Assembly: GCF_026151205.1 (NCBI RefSeq)
Contig: NC_087073.1
Coordinates: 22,036,270 to 22,100,269, forward strand
Length of the DNA: 64,000 nucleotides
From: Bolinopsis microptera
Taxonomy: Eukaryota > Ctenophora > Tentaculata > Lobata > Bolinopsidae
Direction: 5' to 3'
The notes beneath the pieces are model-generated. The model made no database searches. It was not told the DNA's origin and worked only from the letters and a program-made list of their open reading frames with translations. A program made the translations under genes and the position numbers. Shown here in pieces: positions 1 through 12,346 of the stretch (its first letter is position 1; each line of letters starts with the position of its first letter).

Positions 1-1958
1 TGAGAATATTGTACCGAGTAAACTAAACAATACCCCCCTCAGTCTGTATATTATGCCGAGTAAACTAAACAATACCCCCCTCAGTAAGAATATTGTGCCG
101 AGTAAACTAAACAATACCCCCCTCAGTCTGTATATTATGCCGAGTAAACTTAACAATATCCCCCTCAGTGAGAATATTGTGCTGAGTAAACTAAACAATA
201 TCCCCCTCAGTGAGAATATTGTACCTAGTAAACTAAACAATACCCCCCTCAGTCTGTATATTATGCCGAGTAAACTAAACAATACCCCCCTCAGTGAGAA
301 TATTGTGCCGAGTAAACTAAACAATACCCCCCTCAGTAAGAATATTGTACCGAGTAAACTAAACAATACCCCCCTCAGTCTGTATATTATGCCGAGTAAA
401 CTAAACAATACCCCCCTCAGTAAGAATATTGTGCCGAGTAAACTAAACAATACCCCCCTCAGTCTGTATATTATGCCGAGTAAACTTAACAATATCCCCC
501 TCAGTGAGAATATTGTGCCAAGTAAACTAAACAATACCCCCTCAGTGAGAATATTGTGCCGAGTAAACTAAACAATGTCCCCCTCAGTGAGAATATTGTA
601 CCAAGTAAACTAAACAATGTCCCCCTCAGTGAGAATATTATGCCAAGTAAACTAAACAATACCCCCTCAGTGAGAATATTGTGCCGAGTAAACTAAACAA
701 TACCCCCCTCAGTGAGTATATTGTGCCGAGTAAACTAAACAATGTCCCCCTCAGTCTGTATATTATGCCGAGTAAACTAAACAATACCCCCCTCAGTCTG
801 TATATTATGCCAAGTAAACTAAACAATACCCCCCTCAGTGAGAATATTGTGCCGAGTAAACTAAACAATACCCCCTCAGTGAGAATATTGTACCGAGTAA
901 ACTAAACAATACCCCCCTCAGTCTGTATATTATGCCGAGTAAACTAAACAATACCCCCCTCAGTAAGAATATTGTGCCGAGTAAACTAAACAATACCCCC
1001 CTCAGTCTGTATATTATGCCGAGTAAACTTAACAATATCCCCCTCAGTGAGAATATTGTGCCAAGTAAACTAAACAATATCCCCCTCAGTGAGAATATTG
1101 TGCCAAGTAAACTAAACAATACCCCCCTCAGTGAGAATATTGTGCCGAGTAAACTAAACAATACCCCCTCAGTGAGAATATTGTACCGAGTAAACTAAAC
1201 AATACCCCCCTCAGTCTGTATATTATGCCGAGTAAACTAAACAATACCCCCCTCAGTGAGAATATTGTGCTGAGTAAACTAAACAATACCCCCCTCAGTC
1301 TGTATATTATGCCAAGTAAACTAAACAATACCCCCCTCAGTGAGAATATTGTGCTGAGTAAACTAAACAATACCCCCCTCAGTAAGTATATTGTACCTAG
1401 TAAACTAAACAATACCCCCCTCAGTGAGAATATTGTGCCGAGTAAACTAAACAATACCCCCCTCAGTCTGTATATTGTGCCGAGTAAACTAAACAATACC
1501 CCCCTCAGTGAGAATATTGTACCTAGTAAACTAAACAATATCCCCCTCAGTCTGTATATTGTGCCGAGTAAACTAAACAATACCCCCCTCAGTAAGAATA
1601 TTGTACCGAGTAAACTAAACAATACCCCCCTCAGTCTGTATATTATGCCGAGTAAACTAAACAATACCCCCCTCAGTAAGAATATTGTGCCGAGTAAACT
1701 AAACAATACCCCCCTCAGTCTGTATATTATGCCGAGTAAACTTAACAATATTCCCCTCAGTGAGAATATTGTGCCGAGTAAACTAAACAATGTCCCCCTC
1801 AGTCTGTATATTATGCCGAGTAAACTAAACAATACCCCCCTCAGTCTGTATATTATGCCAAGTAAACTAAACAATACCCCCCTCAGTGAGAATATTGTGC
1901 CGAGTAAACTAAACAATACCCCCTCAGTGAGACTATTGTGCAGAGTAAACTAAACAAT
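1..1958. repeat. 42-bp minisatellite filling an intron
   Basis: About 46 tandem copies of a 42-bp unit with two alternating halves (…CCCCCTCAGTGAGAATATT and …CCCCCTCAGTCTGTATATT), each with GAGTAAACTAAACAATA. The unit is a multiple of three, so both strands stay open as 14-residue repeats until 41-bp variants shift the frame. I read it as intronic: it runs straight into the acceptor at 1968-1969 of the thyroglobulin exon, and that acceptor is itself a diverged copy of the unit. It continues beyond the left edge. Confidence 0.9.
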
Positions 1959-1969
1959 ACTCCCTTCAG

Positions 1970-4900
1970 TGACTACGCCGCCTATGACCACCACAGAGCC
2001 GATGGGAGACTGCTGGAGAGCGTACCAGAAGGCTATAAAGGAGCAGGCGTATGATCGCGGTGTAATGCTGCCCACGTGCCAGAGTAACGGACTGTACGCT
2101 AAGAGCCAGTGTCATGGTACCTACTGTTGGTGTGTTAACGAGTTGAACGGAGTGATGGTCAACGGGACTAGGAAACCTGGCCCCATCGACTGTGAACTGT
2201 GTATGTTATCATTTCATCTTCGTTTAACTGTTAATACTGTTTGTTTAACATTATACTCAAATAAGAACTTGACAAGATGTCTGTAACCCAAATATCACTC
2301 TCTCCTCTCTCCCACAGATGTAGACGGAGTGTGCCCGGAGTACGCCCGGGAGCACGACAGTGTCTGTATTAACAAGTGCGACGCTGACGAGAGCTGCTAC
2401 GGAACAACCAAGTGTTGCCAAACTCACTGTGGGCGCGATTGTGTTTATCCGCAACTACCCGAGCAATGTAGTTTACTTTATTCTACTTTCTCTACTTCAG
2501 TTTATATTATATTCAGCGATCATGTCTTAATAACGGGGCGGTACTTCAGCTTCCGTCTATTCATCCCATTTCATAATTTTTCAAACCTTGTATTGTTATT
2601 AATATTTTGAGGTTTTACATATCCACAGTGAAAGAAGGTCAGTGTCCTGCCCCACAAAGTATGAACACAATATTCGAGCAGTGTGCTGTGGAGTGCAACA
2701 ATGATCAGGACTGCGATGATGCGACTAAATGCTGCTTCAATGGCTGCGGTTACTCTTGTAGTGCAGCCATCTACGATGCTAGTGAGTAACTCGTTAATCT
2801 ATTAACTTAGTAACTAGGCAACTTAGTAACTAAGCAACCAAGTAACTAAGCAACTTAGTAACTAAGCAACCTAGTAAATTATTAGAAATAATCTGAAGAT
2901 ATTTATTAAGTTAGTTAAAACTGCAACACTCTAAGAAGACAATGTTCCCCAGATATCTACTGCAAGAAAGTGGACTCCCTGTACAAAGGAGAGGTGCTGG
3001 ACCCACGTGACCAATACACTGAAGGAGATGTGTTGAAGCTGGAATGTGATGAAGGGTACGAGCTGCAAGGCCACCAGGAAATCAGATGTCTTGCTGATGG
3101 GGACTGGGAGCACGAGCTGCCTACCTGTAAAAGTGAGTATCTTCAGCAATGTAATGCTCAACTTCAGCAATGTAATCCTCAACTTCAGCAATCTTTATAA
3201 CAGCTGGGGTACTCGGTGTTAACTTACTTTCAGACTAGCATCAACCCTCCACACTATACCAGGGCCATTTTAACTGACCCCATGATTTTTATTGACCGTT
3301 CATCCCCAGGAATAAGTTGTGGAGTGCCCGGGTCTGGACAGTTCATGGTGGTGCGAGGAAGTGACTACTTTGCCGGGGGTGAGATCGCATACCATTGTTA
3401 CAGTGGGTATGAACTGATCGGCAACTCTTCAGCTATCTGTCTTGTGAGCGGCAGATGGAACAGTGAACCACCTACATGTCAACGTCAGTACAACTTTATA
3501 ATTATAATTATCTCATACTGTGTATCCTAACTGTGTATCCTAACTGTGTATCCTAACTGTGTATCCTAACTGTGTATCCTAACTGTGTATCCTAACTGTG
3601 TCTCATAATTGTGTCTCCTAACTGTGTATCCTAACTTTGTATCCTAACTGTGTATCCTAACTTTGTATCCTAACTGTGTATCCTAACTGTGTATCCTAAC
3701 TGTGTATCCTAACTGTGTCTCATAATTGTGTCTCCTAACTGTGTATCCTAACTGTGTATCCTAACTGTGTATCCTAACTGTGTCTCCTAACTGTGTCTCC
3801 CAAGTGTGTCTCCTGACTGTGTCTCCTAACTGTGTATCCTAACTTTGTATCCTAACTTTGTATCCTAAATTTGTATCCTAACTTTGTATCCTACCCCAGG
3901 TGTTGAGTGCCCGGAGATGAACGAGTTACCTTATGGACGAGTGTACGGGAGGATGATGACCTATGGTAACAGGATAGGTTTCAGGTGTGATTACGGGTAC
4001 ACTCTGGTGGGGTCCGAACAGAGACTGTGTCTTAGTGACGGTTCCTGGTCTGGTACTGATCCTACTTGTGTTAGAGGCTACTTCTCACGTCAGTCTCTAG
4101 TTATTAGTCTTAACATTACTTCTTCAACAAGGAATCAAATTATACATTATCTGCTCAAGTTTCTTTCCCTACAATACAGTTTAATATAAAAACATAATGG
4201 TCAGAATAACACCTGACATTATTGTGCCATGTGATCTAGAATTGTTTGTTTGCAATCTTTTCTAGAACAGATCAATGAGCAAATCAAATGAACCCATTTG
4301 TAATACTTGATTTTGTTTTTACAGGACTAGAGTTGTTGACAAAATAGTCGATTGAAATGAGCATAATAGAAATATCTAATGAGCAAATGAACAACTGTCT
4401 CCCCTAGCTGTGTTAGAAACAAACAATAATAATTGTTTGATTTGTTAAATATGAGCAGGGCTCGAAATAGCAGGGTTGGTAGCTGAATACAAACTACAAA
4501 CTAGTTGTGTAATGTTTACTGCTTTATAACCAGTACTCCCCCCTCCCCCCCCCCCCCCCTGCTTTATAACCAGTACTCCCCCCCTCCCCCCCCCCCCCAC
4601 TAGAGGAGACTTGTACACTAACAGTAAGGTCCCTAGGAAGCAGAAGGAACAAGTTCGGAACACAAAACGAAGAAGGATCAGAGTTTGGTAACGGCAAGTG
4701 TCAGTACGCAGTAACCAGCACCATCGACTTTAATGGAGAGTGTCTGGAGGATGTCATCACCATCGACTGTCAGTGTGGTGAACCTGACTCTGTTGAGGTG
4801 AGCAGGATAACACAGGAGAGATAGATATGAGCAGGATAACACAGGAGAGATAGATATGAGCAGGATAACACAGGAGAGATAGATATGAGCAGGATAACAC

Positions 4901-7900
4901 AGGAGATATAGATATGAGCAGGATAACACAGGAGATATAGATATGAGCAGGATAACACAGGAGATAGATGTGAGCAGGATAACACAGGAAAGATAGATGT
5001 GAGCAGGATAACACAGGAGAGATAGATGTGAGCAGGATAACACAGGAGAGATAGATATGAGCAGGATAACACAGGAGAGATGGATGTGAGCAGGATAACA
5101 CAGGAGAGATAGATGTGAGCAGGATAACACAGGAGATATAGATATTTTAATTCCTGTTTAATTCCTGTTTAATTCCTGTTTAGATATGAGCAGGATAACA
5201 CAGGAGAGATAGATATGAGCAGGATAACACAAGAGAGATAGATGTGAGCAGGATAACACAGGAGAGATAGATGTGAGCAGGATAACACAGGAGAGATAGA
5301 TATGAGCAGGATAACACAGGAGAGATAGATGTGAGCAGGATAACATAGGAGAGATAGATATGAGCAGGATAACACAGGAGATAGATGTGAGCAGGATAAC
5401 ACAGGAAAGATAGATGTGAGCAGGATAACACAGGAAAGATAGATGTGAGCAGGATAACACAGGAGAGATAGATGTGAGCAGGATAACACAGGAGAGATAG
5501 ATATGAGCAGGATAACACAGGAGAGATAGATGTGAGCAGGATAACACAGGAGAGATAGATGTGAGCAGGATAACACAGGAGATAGATGTGAGCAGGATAA
5601 CACAGGAGAGATAGATATGAGCAGGATAACACAGGAGAGATAGATGTGAGCAGGATAACACAGGAGAGATAGATGTGAGCAGGATAACACAGGAGAGATA
5701 GATATGAGCAGGATAACACAGGAGAGATAGATATGAGCAGGATAACACAGGAGAGATAGATATGAGCAGGATAACACAGGAGAGATAGATGTGAGCAGGA
5801 TAACACAGGAGAGATAGATGTGAGCAGGATAACACAGGAGAGATAGATGTGAGCAGGATAACACAGGAGATATAGATATGAGCAGGATAACACAGGAGAT
5901 TGATGTGAGCAGGATAACACAGGAGATATAGATATGAGCAGGATAACATAGGAGAGATAGATATGAGCAGGATAACACAGGAGAGATAGATATGAGCAGG
6001 ATAACACAGGAGATATAGATATGAGCAGGATAACACAGGAGAGATAGATGTGAGCAGGATAACACAAGAGAGATAGATGTGAGCAGGATAACACAGGAGA
6101 GATAGATGTGAGCAGGATAACACAGGAGAGATAGATGTGAGCAGGATAACACAGGAGATATAGATATGAGCAGGATAACACAGGAGATAGATGTGAGCAG
6201 GATAACACAGGAGATATAGATATGAGCAGGATAACATAGGAGAGATAGATATGAGCAGGATAACACAGGAGAGATAGATATGAGCAGGATAACACAGGAG
6301 ATATAGATATGAGCAGGATAACACAGGAGATAGATGTGAGCAGGATAACACAGGAGAGATAGATATGAGCAGGATAACACAAGAGAGATAGATGTGAGCA
6401 GGATAACACAGGAGAGATAGATGTGAGCAGGATAACACAGGAGAGATAGATGTGAGCAGGATAACACAGGAGGGATATATATGAGCAGGATAACACAGGA
6501 GAGATAGATATGAGCAGAATAAAACAGGAGAGATAGATGTGAGCAGGATAACACAGGAGAGATAGATGTGAGCAGGATAACACAGGAGATATAGATATGA
6601 GCAGGATAACACAGGAGATATAGATATGAGCAGGATAACATAGGAGAGATAGATGTGAGCAGGATAACATAGGAGAGATAGATATGAGCAGGATAACACA
6701 GGAGAGATAGATATGAGCAGGATAACATAGGAGAGATAGATGTGAGCAGGATAACATAGGAGAGATAGATGTGAGCAGGATAACACAGGAGAGATAGATG
6801 TGAGCGGGATAACATAGGAGAGATAGATATGAGCAGGATAACACAGGAGAGATAGATATTAGATATGAGCAGGATAACATAGGAGAGATAGATGTGAGCA
6901 GGATAACATAGGAGAGATAGATGTGAGCAGGATAACACAGGAGAGATAGATATGAGCAGGATAACACAGGAGAGATAGATGTGAGCGGGATAACATAGGA
7001 GAGATAGATATGAGCAGGATAACACAGGAGAGATAGATATGAGCAGGATAACACAGGAGAGATAGATGTGAGCAGGATAACACAGGAGAGATAGATGTGA
7101 GCAGGATAACACAGGAGATATAGATATGAGCAGGATAACACAGGAGATATAGATGTGAGCAGGATAACACAGGAGAGATAGATGTGAGCAGGATAACACA
7201 GGAGATATAGATATGAGCAGGATAACACAGGAGATTGATGTGAGCAGGATAACACAGGAGATATAGATATGAGCAGGATAACATAGGAGAGATAGATATG
7301 AGCAGGATAACACAGGAGAGATAGATATGAGCAGGATAACACAGGAGATATAGATATGAGCAGGATAACACAGGAGAGATAGATGTGAGCAGGATAACAC
7401 AAGAGAGATAGATGTGAGCAGGATAACACAGGAGAGATAGATGTGAGCAGGATAACACAGGAGAGATAGATGTGAGCAGGATAACACAGGAGATATAGAT
7501 ATGAGCAGGATAACACAGGAGATAGATGTGAGCAGGATAACACAGGAGATATAGATATGAGCAGGATAACATAGGAGAGATAGATATGAGCAGGATAACA
7601 CAGGAGAGATAGATATGAGCAGGATAACACAGGAGATATAGATATGAGCAGGATAACACAGGAGATAGATGTGAGCAGGATAACACAGGAGAGATAGATA
7701 TGAGCAGGATAACACAAGAGAGATAGATGTGAGCAGGATAACACAGGAGAGATAGATGTGAGCAGGATAACACAGGAGAGATAGATGTGAGCAGGATAAC
7801 ACAGGAGGGATATATATGAGCAGGATAACACAGGAGAGATAGATATGAGCAGAATAAAACAGGAGAGATAGATGTGAGCAGGATAACACAGGAGAGATAG

Positions 7901-10745
7901 ATGTGAGCAGGATAACACAGGAGATATAGATATGAGCAGGATAACACAGGAGATATAGATATGAGCAGGATAACATAGGAGAGATAGATGTGAGCAGGAT
8001 AACATAGGAGAGATAGATATGAGCAGGATAACACAGGAGAGATAGATATGAGCAGGATAACATAGGAGAGATAGATGTGAGCAGGATAACATAGGAGAGA
8101 TAGATGTGAGCAGGATAACACAGGAGAGATAGATATGAGCAGGATAACACAGGAGAGATAGATGTGAGCGGGATAACATAGGAGAGATAGATATGAGCAG
8201 GATAACACAGGAGAGATAGATATGAGCAGGATAACACAGGAGAGATAGATGTGAGCAGGATAACACAGGAGAGATAGATGTGAGCAGGATAACACAGGAG
8301 ATATAGATATGAGCAGGATAACACAGGAGATATAGATATGAGCAGGATAACACAGGAGATATAGATATGAGCAGGATAACACAGGAGATATAGATATGAG
8401 CAGGATAACATAGGAGAGATAGATGTGAGCAGGATAACATAGGAGAGATAGATATGAGCTGGATAACACAGGAGAGATAGATATGAGCAGGATAACATAG
8501 GAGAGATAGATGTGAGCAGGATAACATAGGAGAGATAGATGTGAGCAGGATAACACAGGAGAGATAGATGAGAGCAGGATAACACAGGAGATATAGATAT
8601 GAGCAGGATAACACAGGAGATATAGATATGAGCAAGATAACATAGGAGAGATAGATGTGAGCAGGATAACATAGGAGAGATAGATATGAGCAGGATAACA
8701 CAGGAGAGATAGATATGAGCAGGATAACATAGGAGAGATAGATGTGAGCAGGATAACATAGGAGAGATAGATGTGAGCAGGATAACACAGGAGATATAGA
8801 TATGAGCAGGATAACATAGGAGAGATAGATATGAGCAGGATAACACAGGAGAGATAGATATGAGCAGGATAACACAGGAGATATAGATATGAGCAGGATA
8901 ACACAGGAGATAGATGTGAGCAGGATAACACAGGAGAGATAGATATGAGCAGGATAACACAAGAGAGATAGATGTGAGCAGGATAACACAGGAGAGATAG
9001 ATGTGAGCAGGATAACACAGGAGAGATAGATGTGAGCAGGATAACACAGGAGGGATAGATATGAGCAGGATAACACAGGAGAGATAGATATGAGCAGAAT
9101 AAAACAGGAGAGATAGATGTGAGCAGGATAACACAGGAGAGATAGATGTGAGCAGGATAACACAGGAGATATAGATATGAGCAGGATAACACAGGAGATA
9201 TAGATATGAGCAGGATAACATAGGAGAGATAGATGTGAGCAGGATAACATAGGAAAGATAGATATGAGCAGGATAACACAGGAGAGATAGATATGAGCAG
9301 GATAACATAGGAGAGATAGATGTGAGCAGGATAACATAGGAGAGATAGATGTGAGCAGGATAACACAGGAGAGATAGATGTGAGCGGGATAACATAGGAG
9401 AGATAGATATGAGCAGGATAACACAGGAGAGATAGATATTAGATATGAGCAGGATAACATAGGAGAGATAGATGTGAGCAGGATAACATAGGAGAGATAG
9501 ATGTGAGCAGGATAACACAGGAGAGATAGATATGAGCAGGATAACACAGGAGAGATAGATGTGAGCGGGATAACATAGGAGAGATAGATATGAGCAGGAT
9601 AACACAGGAGAGATAGATGTGAGCAGGATAACACAGGAGAGATAGATGTGAGCAGGATAACACAGGAGATATAGATATGAGCAGGATAACACAGGAGATA
9701 TAGATATGAGCAAGATAACATAGGAGAGATAGATGTGAGCAGGATAACATAGGAGAGATAGATATGAGCAGGATAACACAGGAGAGATAGATATGAGCAG
9801 GATAACATAGGAGAGATAGATGTGAGCAGGATAACATAGGAGAGATAGATGTGAGCAGGATAACACAGGAGAGATAGATGTGAGCGGGATAACATAGGAG
9901 AGATAGATATGAGCCAGGGACAAAAGGAAATCGCGGCATGTACGGAATCGCGATTTTTCCCATTATTTGCGACAAATTTTATGTATAGTTTAATATACCG
10001 CGAAATGTAATTCGCGGTATCGCGATTTTTGGCCAAAATTACCGCGAAATCCTTTTGTCCCTGATATGAGCAGGATAACACAGGAGAGATAGATATTAGA
10101 TATGAGCAGGATAACATAGGAGAGATAGATGTGAGCAGGATAACATAGGAGAGATAGATGTGAGCAGGATAACACAGGAGAGATAGATGTGAGCGGGATA
10201 ACATAGGAGAGATAGATATGAGCCAGGGACAAAAGGAAATCGCGGCATGTACGGAATCGCGATTTTTCCCATTATTTGCGACAAATTTTATGTATAGTTT
10301 AATATACCGCGAAATGTAATTCGCGGTATCGCGATTTTTGGCCAAAATTACCGCGAAATCCTTTTGTCCCTGATATGAGCAGGATAACACAGGAGAGATA
10401 GATATTAGATATGAGCAGGATAACATAGGAGAGATAGATGTGAGCAGGATAACATAGGAGAGATAGATGTGAGCAGGATAACACAGGAGAGATAGATGTG
10501 AGCGGGATAACATAGGAGAGATAGATATGAGCAGGATAACATAAGAATTATTCATTGCTTATGCATTCTGACATTTATCATTTAAGTTCGTAAATTTGAT
10601 TTCTTATACCTACACAACTGTAACTGAATCAATATAACCAATCAAATCATTCCAGCAAAAGGTAAAGGTGCTGTGTCAGCGAGGAGTTAACGAGTTTGTA
10701 GAGAGGACAGTGAAGATCGGCAAGGACTGTTCCTGTTGCGTGTAG
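1970..10745 (+). CDS. Secreted TY1-WAP-WAP-sushi(x3)-Cys-rich C-terminal protein, 5' incomplete
   Basis: Eight exons: 1970-~2191, 2318-2467, 2629-2781, 2953-3132, 3310-3483, 3900-4088, 4604-4797, 10656-10745. All internal module exons are phase 1, each starting after an AG acceptor and ending at a GT donor; the last two join in phase 0, and lengths agree with these phases. Exon 1 is a thyroglobulin type-1 domain (CWC core). Exons 2 and 3 are WAP four-disulfide cores (CC…C spacing). Exons 4-6 are sushi/CCP modules (YELxG, W…PTC). Exon 7 plus the terminal exon form a Cys-rich C-terminus ending CSCCV, reminiscent of a C-terminal cystine knot (inference). TY1 and WAP families are classically protease inhibitors; sushi modules bind partners. 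The protein is probably extracellular. The 5' end lies left of the window. The first exon's donor is uncertain (see findings). Domain calls come from cysteine spacing. Confidence 0.8.
2788..2876. repeat. Short tandem repeat in WAP2-sushi1 intron
   Basis: Degenerate repeats of about 15 bp built on TAACTAAGCAACTTAG fill most of the intron between the second WAP exon and the first sushi exon. Confidence 0.75.
3134..3197. repeat. 21-bp triplicate in sushi1-sushi2 intron
   Basis: Three copies of a 21-bp unit (CTTCAGCAATGTAATSCTCAA, last copy truncated) begin at the 5' end of this intron, just after the donor GTGAGT. Confidence 0.75.
3519..3894. repeat. 13-bp minisatellite in sushi2-sushi3 intron
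   Basis: About 29 copies of CTGTGTATCCTAA with point variants (TTTGTATCC, TGTGTCTCC). Every unit boundary creates CCTAAC, which resembles an animal branch-point sequence. The array ends 5 bp before the acceptor CCCCAG. Confidence 0.9.
4500..4600. repeat. Duplicated poly-C segment before the last-but-one exon
   Basis: Two copies of TGCTTTATAACCAGTACTCC followed by long C tracts lead directly into the acceptor CACTAG at 4601-4603. The C runs supply the polypyrimidine tract. Confidence 0.8.
9915..10063. mobile_element. 149-bp hAT-type MITE, copy 1
   Basis: Terminal inverted repeats CAGGGACAAAAGGA…/…CCTTTTGTCCCTG are flanked by an 8-bp duplication ATATGAGC (9907-9914 and 10064-10071) taken from the 29-bp minisatellite. 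CAGGG ends with 8-bp duplications fit the hAT superfamily. The inside holds GATTTTT-rich and CGCGGTATCGCG segments and no ORF. Confidence 0.85.
10224..10372. mobile_element. 149-bp hAT-type MITE, copy 2
   Basis: By eye identical to the copy 309 bp to the left, with the same 8-bp flanks and the same neighbouring minisatellite variants. It therefore looks copied along with its surroundings by array amplification rather than inserted independently. Confidence 0.85.
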
Positions 10746-11017
10746 GAATCACATGATAAGATGTAGTGAGCACTATATCGGAACTGGTTATCGTTTAGTG
10801 GTGGTGATTAAATTCACTGCTTTGTCAGCTAGGACTTAGGAGGTTGTTGAGTTACCGGACCCTCAACTACTAGAGCCTTATATTTCCACTAATATTACAT
10901 TTCATAACTGTTACATTGTAACTGTGTATTATTAATGTATAACTCATATGCCCAGATATAACTTAATAGTTTACTCGTATTACAGTGAAAGGTTGCCTGT
11001 TGATAGCATGTCGCACT

Positions 11018-11254
11018 AATAAAAATATCAGCTAAGAAATACCTTGCCGGGCCTTTAATGTATCGTCTAAGGCCTGCAAAACTAAGGGCCGATAAGTTAA
11101 GTTCATTTCTCGTCAAAAGTTTTATATTGTATTTCTAACGTTTTATATGGCATTTATATTAATTTAACAAGTTTTATACTGTTGATACCTCGTTCTTTTA
11201 TCAGTTGTATAGTAGAAATGTTTCCTGACACACGTATTTGTACATAACAATAAA
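11018..11254 (+). terminator. Candidate polyadenylation signals of the modular gene
   Basis: AATAAA occurs at 11018-11023 and 11249-11254, 270-510 bp after the stop at 10743-10745. The implied 3'UTR is AT-rich. Which one is used cannot be told from sequence. Confidence 0.4.
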
Positions 11255-11259
11255 ACTGA

Positions 11260-12228
11260 TTAGAGAAGTAGGTGACTAGAAAATGCTTTGCTACTTTCGT
11301 TCACTTTCAGATTTACATTTTATAGATTTTTATCTAAATTATTGCTTATCACAATGTACTTATTGTGGTTAACGATCATTAAACTGATACATGTTGATAT
11401 TTATAGGATTTTGTCTACTTTTTAGGGAAAATGGTTAATCACTCTACACTCGACTATTACGTGACTTAGTTAAACACTTTCTCTAGATGGCCCTAAGGGA
11501 CCTTTCAAAACCTTTTCTCTCTACTCTGTCCCTAACCCAATCCCTAACTGAAGCATATGCTAAAACCCTAACCACTAACGATAAATTAGACTAACTTCCT
11601 TAAATGGTCATGTCACGTGATTGGAAATAGCGTTCAAAAATACATCGATTCTAGTTGATTCTAACCTGTCGGAGACCCTTTTAGAAATATCTCCAAGTTC
11701 GAGTGTAGAACGATTTTGCACGATCGACTTTTTAGCGTTATCAAATTATCGATCACTGATAAACAATCGTGTATGGGGTTAAATCTCTGAGACATAACAC
11801 ATTTGAAGGGATTGGGAACCTGAAGAAAGAAAACATGTAAATTATAAAAAGCTTTATATTTTGCTTTATATATCATACAAATCGACTGTTTTATCAAATT
11901 TTTATCAAATTAAACGTTTTTAGATTTAAAGTTTGTACATTATTCTTACAGCAAAGGTTTAATTCTAATTATCTTCGAATGACTTCGTTTCATTTCTGTT
12001 AACTGAAATTAAACCGCTTATAGAAGTTTTGATAGAGACGTAAAAATATTCCCATTTTTTAAAAGCTTAATACTCGACACGATTATTCGCGCTCAGCACC
12101 AATTTCTAGTAGTTACACTATGACTAACATTTCCATTATGGCAAGGTTTGATGCATATTTTTAAATTGGAAGACTGCGACGCTATTATCATACTTGCTTC
12201 GATCTCTGACGAGAAAGCTACGATCTTA
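11260..12228. other. AT-rich spacer, no gene seen
   Basis: No ORF with domain-like composition and no repeat beyond short CCCTAA-like fragments at 11525-11575. Confidence 0.6.
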
Positions 12229-12346
12229 CTTGTATCACGTCGTGACCCCCAATGTCGTTTCACTTTAAAGTTTCACTGTAGAGTTTCTACGATACAGGGG
12301 GAGCCGCGCACTCGTGCGCGGCGGGTCATACAACGTATGACAAGAT
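12229..12346. repeat. Short structured element, copy in + orientation
   Basis: About 118 bp containing GACCCCCAATGTCGTTTCACTT, a GC hairpin (CCGCGCAC/GTGCGCGG) at 12302-12320 and GTCATACAACGTATGAC. A reverse-complement copy lies at 13485-13600. It is probably a small interspersed element or MITE. Confidence 0.65.

Larger units (their letters stand above)
4801..10544. repeat. 29-bp minisatellite, about 190 copies, intronic
   Basis: Unit of 29 bp (GAGCAGGATAACACAGGAGA followed by GATAGATAT or GATAGATGT), with 26- and 28-bp variants. It occupies nearly the whole intron between exons 4604-4797 and 10656-10745. A short array of AATTCCTGTTT interrupts it at 5145-5183, and two copies of a 149-bp MITE interrupt it near the right end. 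Since 29 is not a multiple of three and no frame of the unit contains a stop on the minus strand, it creates spurious open frames of up to 1791 codons. Confidence 0.95.

Noticed and set aside
53-1953. Open frames on both strands through the 42-bp array
   Set aside because: Unit length divisible by three; frames shift at 41-bp variants and the array sits before a splice acceptor.
1-10550. CRISPR array
   Set aside because: Units are directly adjacent with no unique spacers, and the context is eukaryotic.
5158-10555. Very long minus-strand open frames (up to 1791 codons)
   Set aside because: Produced by the 29-bp unit, which has no stop in any minus frame; overlapping frames are equally open and the product is a 29-residue repeat shifted between frames.
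11520-11575. Telomere-like CCCTAA words
   Set aside because: Only four scattered imperfect copies, no array.
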